Of a stretch of 64,000 bases of DNA, positions 35,918 to 44,059 are shown one piece after another. How positions within the stretch are numbered: the stretch's first letter is position 1; every line of letters begins with the position of its first letter. The notes beneath the pieces are model-generated. The model searched no databases, was not told the DNA's origin, and was given only the letters and a program-made list of their open reading frames with translations. The stretch comes from Bacteroidales bacterium (GTDB lineage Bacteria; Bacteroidota; Bacteroidia; Bacteroidales; UBA932), in contig JAGAIM010000072.1 of NCBI GenBank assembly GCA_017626555.1, forward strand, positions 1-64,000. Direction: 5' to 3'. The translations under genes and the position numbers were made by a program.

Positions 35918-36835
35918 ATGAAGAGAATCTTTACGGTGGCAGTGGTGCTGCTTGTGCATATTCTGTCTTATGCTCAGACAGATTCGGAAAGATATGAACA
36001 GAGATATGACCTGCTTGTGTCGAAACTTGGCCCTGCCGGTATCGGTGTCGAGACTGTCCTGAACAATTGGGAGAAGGTTGATTCACTAAATCCAAGGCTT
36101 CTGCTTGGAAAGTTCAGTTATCTTTTTACCAAGGCTCAGACAGCCGAGATAGTTACCAGGTCTTCAAAGAAATATCTCGGAATGGATCCGATACTTTCGC
36201 TCAAGGACAGCCTTGGGAACGATGTCTATTATTTTCAGGAGAATATATTCGATGATGAACTGTACGGACAGTCTATAAAGGCTGCCGACAAGGCGATCGC
36301 TGCCTGGCCGGACAGATTGGACTTCAGGTTTATGAAGGCAAATGCATATATAGCATACGAGAAGGAAAGTCCGGATATGGCATTGGCATACCTGATGGAA
36401 CTTATAGCCGATAATCAGAGACGTAAGGAACCTTGGGAATATGAAGGAGTCGAGGCTGATGAGGCCTTTTTCGAAGATGCGATGCAGGAATATTGCTATA
36501 GTTTCTATACTATAGGAAGTCCGGCTTCACGTGAAGCATTCCTTGCTCTTTCTCAGCACCTTTCAGCCCTCTATCCGGATAACACGGGCTTTATCAATAA
36601 TATAGGTTCGTATTATCTTCTCAATCAGGAGTATAAGACAGCATTGAAGTATTATGATAAAGTGCTGAAGAAGCATCCGGAAGACTACACCGCATCCCAG
36701 AATGGTCTTCTCGCGGCGCGTAAGATGAAGAATGTAAAGGTGGAAAAGAAATATCTCGGACTGATCGTGAAATACGGCTCAGAGAAGGACAGACTCATTG
36801 CACAGGGACGGCTTGATGCATTGAACAAAAAATAA
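35918..36835 (+). CDS. Exported TPR-containing protein
   Basis: A 305-residue protein with a cleavable signal sequence ending SYAQ near residue 20. At least one clear tetratricopeptide pair is visible near the C-terminus (NNIGSYYLLNQEYKTALKYY then KKHPEDYTASQNGLLAAR), with looser helical repeats before it. TPR proteins serve as scaffolds. I start at 35918, since the upstream ATG at 35894 lies within the end of rsmF and would precede the signal sequence with unrelated residues. Its TAA overlaps the ATG of the permease gene (TAATG), so the two probably act together at the envelope. Confidence 0.82.
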   Translation: MKRIFTVAVVLLVHILSYAQTDSERYEQRYDLLVSKLGPAGIGVETVLNNWEKVDSLNPRLLLGKFSYLFTKAQTAEIVTRSSKKYLGMDPILSLKDSLGNDVYYFQENIFDDELYGQSIKAADKAIAAWPDRLDFRFMKANAYIAYEKESPDMALAYLMELIADNQRRKEPWEYEGVEADEAFFEDAMQEYCYSFYTIGSPASREAFLALSQHLSALYPDNTGFINNIGSYYLLNQEYKTALKYYDKVLKKHPEDYTASQNGLLAARKMKNVKVEKKYLGLIVKYGSEKDRLIAQGRLDALNKK

Positions 36836-38001
36836 TGGATGCTTCTTTCTTCATAGCACGACGCCTTCGTTTCAAAGGCAGCATCGCGATGGTCTCAATT
36901 GCGGTGAGTTTTCTTGTTATGATAATTGCCGTAGCGGTTTCGTCAGGTTTCAGAGCAGAGATACGTTCAGGTCTGTCAGATCTGTCAGGCGACATAAGGA
37001 TAACTCCTCCTTCCCGTTCTGTTCTGGACGAATCCAGGCCGATTGAAGAAAACGCCGCATACAGGCCATATATAGAGAACGTGGATGGTGTCTCTTATAT
37101 CCGTCCCGCTGTGTATAAGGCCGGTATTGTCAAGAATGGGGAGAATATTCACGGAGTAGTCTTCAAAGGCGTACAGCGCGATGCAGATACAGTTTCGCTC
37201 CCCGTGGATATACCACGGAGACTTGCTGACATTTCCGGCTTGAAACCGGGAGACAGGATGCTTGCCTATTTTGTCGGTGAAGAAGTGAAAGTCCGTCAGT
37301 TCAATGTGGTTTCCGTTTATGATGCTCTTGTCCAGACAGATGACAGACTCGTGGTATATGCCGGAATTTCCGATCTTCAGAGACTTAACGGATGGGATGA
37401 CGGGTATGTGTCCTGTCTTGAGATTATGATGGATGAGTCCCTGAAAAATGAGGAGGATATAGAGGCTGCCAACGATGAGATAGGTACCCTGGTCAATGCA
37501 TACTCTTCTGAAGATGAGGAGTTTGTGATATCCTCATCTTCAGTGTCAACATATCCGCAACTGTTTGATTGGCTCAACCTGATAGACTTCAATGTATTCT
37601 TTATACTTGTCCTTATGACAATAGTCGCAGGGTTCAATATGATATCGGGCCTTCTTATAATGCTCTTTGAAAATATCCCGACTATAGGTCTTCTTAAATC
37701 GTTGGGAATGACAGACAGAGCCATTTCCAAGGTATTCCTCTCCAGTTCAGCAATACTTGTGCTGAAGGGAATGGCCATAGGAAATGCTCTTGCTCTCTTA
37801 TTCTGTTTTGTCCAGGACAAGACGAAAGTCCTCAAGTTGGATCCTGAGAATTATTTTGTGCCGTACGTACCTGTAGATCCCGATCTGGGATTGATAGTGG
37901 CTTCGGATGTTGCAGCATTCGTGCTGATTATGCTTTTCCTTCTGATACCTTGTCTGTTCATATCCAAGGTGGATCCGGCGGAAACAGTACGGGTGAAATG
38001 A
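36835..38001 (+). CDS. FtsX/LolC-LolE-type ABC transporter permease
   Basis: A 388-residue membrane protein with the MacB/LolC layout. A first helix (about 19-40, SIAMVSIAVSFLVMIIAVA) is followed by a large periplasmic domain to about residue 245, then three helices near 255-285, 300-325 and 355-380. The N-terminal signature RRLRFKGSIAMVSIAVS matches LolC/LolE-like permeases of Bacteroidota, which take lipoproteins out of the inner membrane. No ATPase (LolD) gene is in the window. The many lipoprotein genes nearby fit such a role. It is the last gene of the pyrE operon, converging with the transglycosylase gene at a 1-base gap. Confidence 0.88.
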   Translation: MDASFFIARRLRFKGSIAMVSIAVSFLVMIIAVAVSSGFRAEIRSGLSDLSGDIRITPPSRSVLDESRPIEENAAYRPYIENVDGVSYIRPAVYKAGIVKNGENIHGVVFKGVQRDADTVSLPVDIPRRLADISGLKPGDRMLAYFVGEEVKVRQFNVVSVYDALVQTDDRLVVYAGISDLQRLNGWDDGYVSCLEIMMDESLKNEEDIEAANDEIGTLVNAYSSEDEEFVISSSSVSTYPQLFDWLNLIDFNVFFILVLMTIVAGFNMISGLLIMLFENIPTIGLLKSLGMTDRAISKVFLSSSAILVLKGMAIGNALALLFCFVQDKTKVLKLDPENYFVPYVPVDPDLGLIVASDVAAFVLIMLFLLIPCLFISKVDPAETVRVK

Positions 38002-38002
38002 T

Positions 38003-39073
38003 TCAGGACTGAGGACAGATCTGGCAGAATGCATTGTACAGAGACATAACGCTGTCGATATATGCGATTGTCTCATATCCTTCGAATTTTCCAAGACGTA
38101 CAGATTCTTCCTGAAGGATGCTTTCTTCCCTCATAAGAGGAATGATGCTTACAACTTCTTCCCAGGAATTCTTGTTGATTTGTCTTGATTCAGCGAAATT
38201 TCTGCAGTCTGCTATGCGTCCTTCGCCGGCATTGTATGCCGCGAGAGTGAATTTCACCATTTCAAGGCCTTCCATCCCGCTTTTTGCATAGAGCCTCTGA
38301 AGTCTTTTAAGATGGCTGGTACCGGCCTTCAGGTTCTTCTCTGGGTCGAGCAGGTCGTCGATACCATAATATTCTGCCGTTTTCGGCATCACCTGCATAA
38401 GGCCTCTGGCCCCTCTGTGCGAAGTGGAATTGATCGAGAATTTGGATTCCTGATATATGACTGCTGCCAGCATTCTCCAGTCCCATCCAAGGTCTGAAGC
38501 ATACTTCTTTATGAGATTGTCGTATGGGCTTAATGTCTTGGATACGACACCTCTTTCGACGCGTTTATACGGATTGAAAGTGCCGGTGTATGATGCTTTT
38601 GCATCCTGGAAATAATCCATCGATGTGATATGGCTTATCCAGGTGTTCACCTGACGGAGTTGTCCTTCTTCCTTTACTGCCCATACCGTGCAATCGTCTA
38701 TCTTTCTGGAAAGGTTCAGGCCTTCCGCTTCGCCGACTTCAGCGTTGTGCATTATTACGATGTCTGCACTGCCTGCAGCAAGCGAGTCTGTCCAGTTTTC
38801 CTTTTTGTTTGCCGCCACAATCCTGATACTGCATTTGTTGTCTTCGGCAAATTTGTTCAGCAACTGATAATTGAATCCGGTTTCAAGACCGTGTGACCCG
38901 TACATATCGTCGCACAGGTCGATTGCGCAGACTATCTCTTTTCCTGCGAAGTAGTCTGTCGAACGTGCTCCGCTCAGAGGCCTTCCGCTTTCAAGAAGCG
39001 GCATAGCGCAAATTATCAGCATTGAAATTACTACGTTTCTGAATCTTCTTTTCCTTTTTTCACTAAAAATCAT
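38003..39073 (-). CDS. MltF-like membrane-bound lytic transglycosylase
   Basis: A 356-residue exported protein with two parts. An N-terminal segment (about 45-165, starting KEIVCAIDLCDDMYG) resembles the amino-acid-binding SBP_bac_3 domain of MltF but is shortened. A C-terminal soluble lytic transglycosylase domain (from about 200) carries the catalytic Glu in VIYQESKFSINSTS, then GARGLMQVMPKTAEYYG and FTLAAYNAGEGRI. It cleaves peptidoglycan glycan strands to 1,6-anhydro products. The signal anchor is near residues 12-28 (NVVISMLIICAMPLL). It is 18 bases downstream of the porin gene and likely co-transcribed with it. Confidence 0.9.
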   Translation of the reverse strand: MIFSEKRKRRFRNVVISMLIICAMPLLESGRPLSGARSTDYFAGKEIVCAIDLCDDMYGSHGLETGFNYQLLNKFAEDNKCSIRIVAANKKENWTDSLAAGSADIVIMHNAEVGEAEGLNLSRKIDDCTVWAVKEEGQLRQVNTWISHITSMDYFQDAKASYTGTFNPYKRVERGVVSKTLSPYDNLIKKYASDLGWDWRMLAAVIYQESKFSINSTSHRGARGLMQVMPKTAEYYGIDDLLDPEKNLKAGTSHLKRLQRLYAKSGMEGLEMVKFTLAAYNAGEGRIADCRNFAESRQINKNSWEEVVSIIPLMREESILQEESVRLGKFEGYETIAYIDSVMSLYNAFCQICPQS

Positions 39074-39091
39074 AATACACTACTTTCTGTG

Positions 39092-41881
39092 CTACCGGCT
39101 CATCATCATATTTGTTGACTGCCGGCCGGAGTTTGCCCTGCCGCCTCGCGCGGCTCCACCGTTCATACCGCCTCCCGCGGTACTTTTACCTCCGTTCGCA
39201 CTGGTTGAATTTCTACCCGGTTGAACATAGAATGGCCAGGTTATACCGATCTTGAATGCTCTTTGCGGCGCTATATATCCCGCGGCAGAGAAATAATCTG
39301 CTGATTCAAGAGGCCAGCCCATATTCAGGTTGACTGCCTTCAGGAACACGGATACCCTTTTCCACTGGACATTTACAAATACGTCAATGTAAGGACATCC
39401 ACCGAACTGTTCCTTGTTCTGATTGTGGAACACTCCAAGAACCGGGTTGTATGCGGGCGCATACCATTTTGTCGTGAATGTTCCGTTGGCACCGATCTGC
39501 ATCCTCATCGCATTCTTTACTACGTCAAATTCTGCATAGTATCTGAGGTTGAGGCCAAGCATCGGCAGAGGCATAACATCCTTGTCGGATGTCAGTTGGA
39601 ACAGCAGCCTGTGGTCGAAATGGAACTTCCACAACTGGAAATCCTTTCTGAGGGATGCTGTCATAACACTCATAGGCTTGGTGTTCTGGCGCACAATGCC
39701 GAGAGTGTCGTAATATATATTGTTATCCAGCAAGGCATAGCCGAATGAAGCGTCCAGTTTCCATCTTGGGATCGAGAGGGAAGCCTCCACCTTGGTCGTC
39801 GATATCTTGCTGAAGTCGTTGTCCCATTTGTAATGGTTGGTGAAGAGATGCTGCTGGTAATAGTCAGGTTGCTTGAGGTTGGTCTCGAAATGAGCCTTCA
39901 GTTCAAGCGGACTCTGTCTGTCTTTCCTGAAAGGATAAGCCTTGAAGGTCGCATTAGCGCTGATGTTGAAATCGTTGACTTCATATCCTAGGAAATTGTA
40001 TTTGCCGAAGGCATCCCATTCAAGATACTTGTCATATTGCCCCTGTGCTCCTGCGTACAGGTAAGCGGAGTTGAGCAGCACGTTCTGGGTTCCCTGGATA
40101 TAATCAGAGGGCTTGAATGTGAAATAGTTGGCAAGTTTGTCTCCGACACCGATGTCCAGTTTGGATATGATGCCGTCGCTCTTCCAAGGCTGGAGCCTTA
40201 TGAACAAGCGGTTCTCGAATTTCATCGACCTGAGCGAGTCCTTGCTGTGGGTCGGGTTGATATAGAACCTGTCATTGTAGAAAGCCCTTCCGAAATCGTC
40301 CGTGATATTGTCCTCGTAGGTCTTGCGGAATACCGAGTATTCGCTGCTGTGGCCTATGAAGGCGGTGGTGATGTCTGTCTGGATCGTATCTGCAGCCTCG
40401 GAGGCATCAGCCTGGGCTTCCAGACGTGTGGCTTCGCTTTCGTTGAATGCAGCGATGGCAAGGGAGTCCCCGGTAGCCATAATGCTGTCTCGCACCGCAG
40501 CACGGATTTTTTCGGCCTTTCTCTGCTCGCGGTACTCTTTGTCAAGGAAAGTGAAAGGGATTCTGTATGTCTGGTCGAGGAAAAGCGTGTTTCTTTTGTA
40601 TTTGTTGCTGGCATCGCGCAGATATACTTCTATTTCTCGCGAGTCAACGACCGTGTCACGGATCCATTTGGAGTCGATCACTCCTCCGTTTTCGCTCCTT
40701 TCGATTCTGTCATAGATATATCCGGTATGCATAAGATACTTCTTGCCCGTGTAATTTGCTGCCATCACCACTGTCCTGTTGTCGGTATCCTCTCTTTTAA
40801 GCATACCGTTTCCGCCGAATCTGTGGTATTCGAGCAGGATGTTCAGTTCCGGTGTGATGTTCTGGGTGGTACGTATCCTTATGTTGGACTCCTCCTTTTC
40901 CTTATTGGCGAACAGGGTTCCGTAATATGCCAGTTCGGTGTATGGTGTCTTTGTGTTGAACTGCGGCAGGTTTTCCGGAGTATATGTATATATGGAGTAA
41001 GGAGTGAAGAAGATGGCATTGTCCGATTCTGACCTCTTGAAATAGTCGTACAACTGTGCCGGCGATCCTGCCACACCAAGCCAGGACGCATTGACATCCT
41101 TCTGGAAGAAAGGATAATCGTGGAAATTGTAGTTGAAGGAAGAATCGACGGACTGATCTCTCAGGCCTTCAAGATTATGGAAATAACGGTCGTGTTTCCA
41201 GGTCACGATCCTCTTGTAATGCAGAGAATCAGGGAATGCGAATGTCTCAAGGATACGCGGAGTCGCCTGGAGAACGCTGTCCTTGTACGCCTTTATGCTG
41301 TCCTTTATCTCAAGTTTGCGGTTGGCAGCCCTTATCAGTTCCGGAAGTCTCTGTTCCGCATCATATTTCTTCCGCTCCTTGCGGGTCAGTGAAGCATACC
41401 AGGCATTGTGCTTTGCTATGGCTACCTCGGTCGAGTCCTTGATATATAAGGAGTCGAGTTTCATCAGTTCGAGGGTGTCCCCGGCCATAATCAGAGAATC
41501 TCGCACCTGTGCTCTGGTCACGGAATCCTTGACTGCAATATAATATTTGTAGAAGAAAGGATCGGTGTATTGCAGAGAATCAGGAATCTTGATCGTATCA
41601 CGTGCCGCGATGACAAGAGTGTCAATGGCCAGAGTATCGAGAGCCAGAGTATCGAGAACCAAAGTATCGAGGGTCAGAGTGTCGAGGGTCAGACTGTCGA
41701 TGCCGAGAGAGTCGATTGCAGTGCTGTCTGTCTGCAGAGAGTCTTGGATTATGGTAAGTGCAAGCGAGTCGGCAAGGCTTCTTAACCTCACCGCTCTGCT
41801 GGCATCAATGCCGAAAGACTGCAGTGCTGCAATAAGCACAAGCAGTAACGGCACCCATATTTTTGTCACGACTTTCTTCAT
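39092..41881 (-). CDS. Putative porin (Bacteroidota outer membrane barrel)
   Basis: A 929-residue exported protein. After a signal sequence, residues 53-88 form DTLxL pentapeptide repeats. Residues 130-300 are charged and helical, and from about 300 to the end alternating strands of a large outer-membrane barrel follow. The end is a Gly/Asn/Ser-rich tail (NSTSANGGKSTAGGG). I assign it to the family called 'putative porin'. Its function is not known. A good promoter lies 11 bases before the ATG. It is probably followed in the same transcript by the MltF-like gene. Confidence 0.82.
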   Translation of the reverse strand: MKKVVTKIWVPLLLVLIAALQSFGIDASRAVRLRSLADSLALTIIQDSLQTDSTAIDSLGIDSLTLDTLTLDTLVLDTLALDTLAIDTLVIAARDTIKIPDSLQYTDPFFYKYYIAVKDSVTRAQVRDSLIMAGDTLELMKLDSLYIKDSTEVAIAKHNAWYASLTRKERKKYDAEQRLPELIRAANRKLEIKDSIKAYKDSVLQATPRILETFAFPDSLHYKRIVTWKHDRYFHNLEGLRDQSVDSSFNYNFHDYPFFQKDVNASWLGVAGSPAQLYDYFKRSESDNAIFFTPYSIYTYTPENLPQFNTKTPYTELAYYGTLFANKEKEESNIRIRTTQNITPELNILLEYHRFGGNGMLKREDTDNRTVVMAANYTGKKYLMHTGYIYDRIERSENGGVIDSKWIRDTVVDSREIEVYLRDASNKYKRNTLFLDQTYRIPFTFLDKEYREQRKAEKIRAAVRDSIMATGDSLAIAAFNESEATRLEAQADASEAADTIQTDITTAFIGHSSEYSVFRKTYEDNITDDFGRAFYNDRFYINPTHSKDSLRSMKFENRLFIRLQPWKSDGIISKLDIGVGDKLANYFTFKPSDYIQGTQNVLLNSAYLYAGAQGQYDKYLEWDAFGKYNFLGYEVNDFNISANATFKAYPFRKDRQSPLELKAHFETNLKQPDYYQQHLFTNHYKWDNDFSKISTTKVEASLSIPRWKLDASFGYALLDNNIYYDTLGIVRQNTKPMSVMTASLRKDFQLWKFHFDHRLLFQLTSDKDVMPLPMLGLNLRYYAEFDVVKNAMRMQIGANGTFTTKWYAPAYNPVLGVFHNQNKEQFGGCPYIDVFVNVQWKRVSVFLKAVNLNMGWPLESADYFSAAGYIAPQRAFKIGITWPFYVQPGRNSTSANGGKSTAGGGMNGGAARGGRANSGRQSTNMMMSR
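41619..41723. repeat. 15-bp tandem repeat inside the porin gene
   Basis: Seven imperfect 15-base units, such as GTATCGAGAGCCAGA and GTGTCGAGGGTCAGA, run without gaps. They encode the D-T-L-x-L/V/I pentapeptide repeats near the N-terminus of the porin. The last two units are the most diverged. Confidence 0.9.
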
Positions 41882-41891
41882 AACAAGACGG

Positions 41892-41922
41892 CAAAGGTAC
41901 GAAAAAATATTGATTATTCAAT
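41892..41922 (-). promoter_or_regulatory. Promoter of the putative porin gene
   Basis: Minus-strand TACCTTTG (41899 to 41892) with ATTG (41922 to 41919) and a 19-base spacer fits the consensus. The -33 element lies in the end of pncA. Leader length to the ATG at 41881 is only about 7 bases. Confidence 0.75.
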
Positions 41923-42501
41923 ACTTATGCCTTTTGCCGCCATTTCGCTGATGGCATCCAGATGGCCCTGATGGTCAACGTATGCTATGCAATCCTTGAG
42001 AAGATGAACCTTGAATCCGGCATTGAGAAGATCTTCGCAAGTGTTGCGAACACAATATTCCGTAGCAATGCCGCAGACATAAACATCGGTAGTGTCAAGC
42101 AGTTCCAGTACTTCAGCGAGTGACTGTCCTGCTTTGTTCACACCCTCGAATCCTGAATATTGCTCCACAGCCTTGTCACATCCTTTGTCGAAGGTCAGTT
42201 CTTCGCAGGCGTATGGCTCGAGATCCTTGTGAATCTCTCCTCCTCTTGTGCCTGCGATGCAGTGTGGAGGCCATATTCCTCCCTGCTCCTTGAATGAGGA
42301 GTGGTCTGCAGGATGATGGTCACGGATGAACAGGATAGGGAACGTATCCAGTATTTCGTGGTCTTCGCCTCCCTGACCTTTGGTCCGCGTATCTATGAAT
42401 TTCAGTGTTGATCCTACTGCGTTGTCCGCGTTCAGGCAGGCAAGACTGCCGTCGATGAAGTCGTAGAGCATATCCACGACTACAAGTGCGCTGTTGCTCA
42501 T
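41914..42501 (-). CDS. pncA: Nicotinamidase / isochorismatase family
   Basis: A 195-residue cysteine hydrolase that turns nicotinamide into nicotinate. The catalytic Asp is in VVVDMLYDF at the N-terminus. The metal site is in DHHPADHSSF near residue 60, and the catalytic Lys in LTFDKGCD near residue 106. The nucleophile Cys is in GIATEYCVRNT near residue 147. The neighbouring pncB uses its product, so the pair makes the NAD salvage (Preiss-Handler) entry. Its ATG overlaps the pncB stop by 4 bases (ATGA). Confidence 0.93.
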   Translation of the reverse strand: MSNSALVVVDMLYDFIDGSLACLNADNAVGSTLKFIDTRTKGQGGEDHEILDTFPILFIRDHHPADHSSFKEQGGIWPPHCIAGTRGGEIHKDLEPYACEELTFDKGCDKAVEQYSGFEGVNKAGQSLAEVLELLDTTDVYVCGIATEYCVRNTCEDLLNAGFKVHLLKDCIAYVDHQGHLDAISEMAAKGISIE

Positions 42502-43982
42502 ATCTTGAAATTGTTTATTTCTGTGACTATCCTGTTAATTATGCTCATCTTGAGATTATATAGGTCGTCTGAAATATCGACCTTGTAGTAATGAGGGTTG
42601 ATCAGTCGTCGCTCACTTGGGCTGAAATGCATCAGGGTAGCGTCGTAGTATGCCTTTTTCTCAGCAAGGGTATGGAATGGAACGCATCTCTTGCCGTTTT
42701 CCATCACTTTGTGCTGGAGAGGGAAGGCCTTGTAGTCTCCTGCATCGAATGTCTTGTATTTGTACCTGTCGAATTCGTCACATATCGTGAATGTTTCTCC
42801 TGCTTCGATCTTTCTGCTGAGTTCGTCACCTCTCAGGCAGGTTACATCTGCCTTATAGATATCTCCTTTTACAGGATCTGTCTTCATTATCCTGTATGTG
42901 ATCTGGAAACCTGGGTTTATGAGTTTGATCTTGTCTTCAGAGCGTTTGAGGACTGCCTCGCCGTCGATCTGTACGAGTTTATATACGTTGCCGAAGCACG
43001 GAGCGGCCTTGCTGGTCGCTATGGCATCGCCCACTCCATACGAATCGATGCAGGCTCCCTGACGCTCAAGGTCGGTGATGAGATATTCATCCAATGAATT
43101 GGTAGCGAATATCTTGCAACCAGCCATATCGTTTTCGTCAAGTATGCGGCGGCATTCCATAGAAAGATATGCAAGGTCACCGCTGTCCAGCCTGATGCCA
43201 TAACCTGCAGCATACCCGTCGTCAATACCGTTCTCCCTGAATGCCCTTATTGCATTGAGGATTCCGCATTTGAGCGTGTCGTATGTGTCAATCAGGAGAA
43301 TGAGGGGCTCTCCGTTGTGTGTCTTTATATAAGTGTCGAACGCCTTATGCTCGCCTTCGACGCTGCATCCGAATGATGTGACATAACTATGAGCCATTGT
43401 TCCTGTGGAACCGTAGTCGTACATCACTCCGGTCAGGATGTTGGAAGTCGCGCTGCATCCTGCTATGATTGCAGCCTTGGCACCGTATGTTGCCGCCCAG
43501 GGACCGTGTGCCCTTCTTGAACCGAATTCGCTCACCGGACGGTTTGTTGCACGGCATACTCTGGATGCCTTTGTCGCTACGGCCATCTGGTGGTTCATTA
43601 TGCATAGCATAGGGGTTTCGAGTACCTGAGCCTCGATGAGAGGACCTTCCACGATGATGACAGGCTGGTTCGGGAAAACGATTTCACCCTCCCTCATCGC
43701 ATAGACTGTACCGGTGAATTTCATTGCCGAGAGATATCCTCTGAAATCTGCGTATTCATCACCCGGGAGAAATTTTTCGAAAAAGGCCGGATCCATATTG
43801 CCGAGGTTCTCTATCATTTCGATGACCTCGTCGGTGCCGCTTACCACAGCCCAGTTGTTGTTTTCCGGCGCTTTTCTGTAGAACATATTGAAGACAGCGT
43901 GCTGGTCCTTCATTCCGCTGTCAAAGAAGGATTTTCCCATCGTATATTGGTACTTATCCGAGCAGTATGCAAAATTCAGCAT
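42498..43982 (-). CDS. pncB: Nicotinate phosphoribosyltransferase
   Basis: A 494-residue enzyme making nicotinate mononucleotide from nicotinate and PRPP. The N-terminal YCSDKYQYTMG is the family start. The phosphorylated His/active-site segment FGSRRAHGPWAATYGA is near residue 160, followed by GVMYDYGSTGTMAHSYV. RLDSGDLAYLSMECRR carries the conserved RxDSGDL, and DSYGVGDAIATSK the PRPP-binding loop. I start at 43982 because the -7 element TACATTTG sits just upstream; longer in-frame starts at 44003 and 44030 would place it inside the gene. It is coupled to pncA. Confidence 0.94.
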   Translation of the reverse strand: MLNFAYCSDKYQYTMGKSFFDSGMKDQHAVFNMFYRKAPENNNWAVVSGTDEVIEMIENLGNMDPAFFEKFLPGDEYADFRGYLSAMKFTGTVYAMREGEIVFPNQPVIIVEGPLIEAQVLETPMLCIMNHQMAVATKASRVCRATNRPVSEFGSRRAHGPWAATYGAKAAIIAGCSATSNILTGVMYDYGSTGTMAHSYVTSFGCSVEGEHKAFDTYIKTHNGEPLILLIDTYDTLKCGILNAIRAFRENGIDDGYAAGYGIRLDSGDLAYLSMECRRILDENDMAGCKIFATNSLDEYLITDLERQGACIDSYGVGDAIATSKAAPCFGNVYKLVQIDGEAVLKRSEDKIKLINPGFQITYRIMKTDPVKGDIYKADVTCLRGDELSRKIEAGETFTICDEFDRYKYKTFDAGDYKAFPLQHKVMENGKRCVPFHTLAEKKAYYDATLMHFSPSERRLINPHYYKVDISDDLYNLKMSIINRIVTEINNFKI

Positions 43983-44004
43983 ATTTCTATATGTTTTAAA
44001 CATA

Positions 44005-44012
44005 CAAATGTA
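44005..44012 (-). promoter_or_regulatory. -7 element of pncB-pncA
   Basis: Minus-strand TACATTTG (44012 to 44005) matches TAnnTTTG. It gives a leader of about 15 bases to the ATG at 43982 and argues against longer starts. No -33 match. Confidence 0.6.
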
Positions 44013-44035
44013 AGGTTTTTTATCGAACATTTTCG

Positions 44036-44043
44036 TAATTTCG
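44036..44043 (+). promoter_or_regulatory. Possible -7 element of the kinase-RapZ operon
   Basis: TAATTTCG differs from TAnnTTTG at one base and lies 16 bases before the ATG at 44060. It is the only candidate in the 77-base divergent gap with pncB. Confidence 0.4.
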
Positions 44044-44059
44044 CATTTTGTTGAATGTA

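Noticed and set aside
40037..41032. Long open frame (331 codons) on the plus strand inside the porin gene
   Set aside because: It is antisense to a gene with signal peptide, promoter and barrel features; it shows no motif and has no promoter or plausible start.
41619..41723. Possible CRISPR array
   Set aside because: The 15-base units are contiguous without spacers and stay in frame as DTLxL repeats; no cas gene is near.
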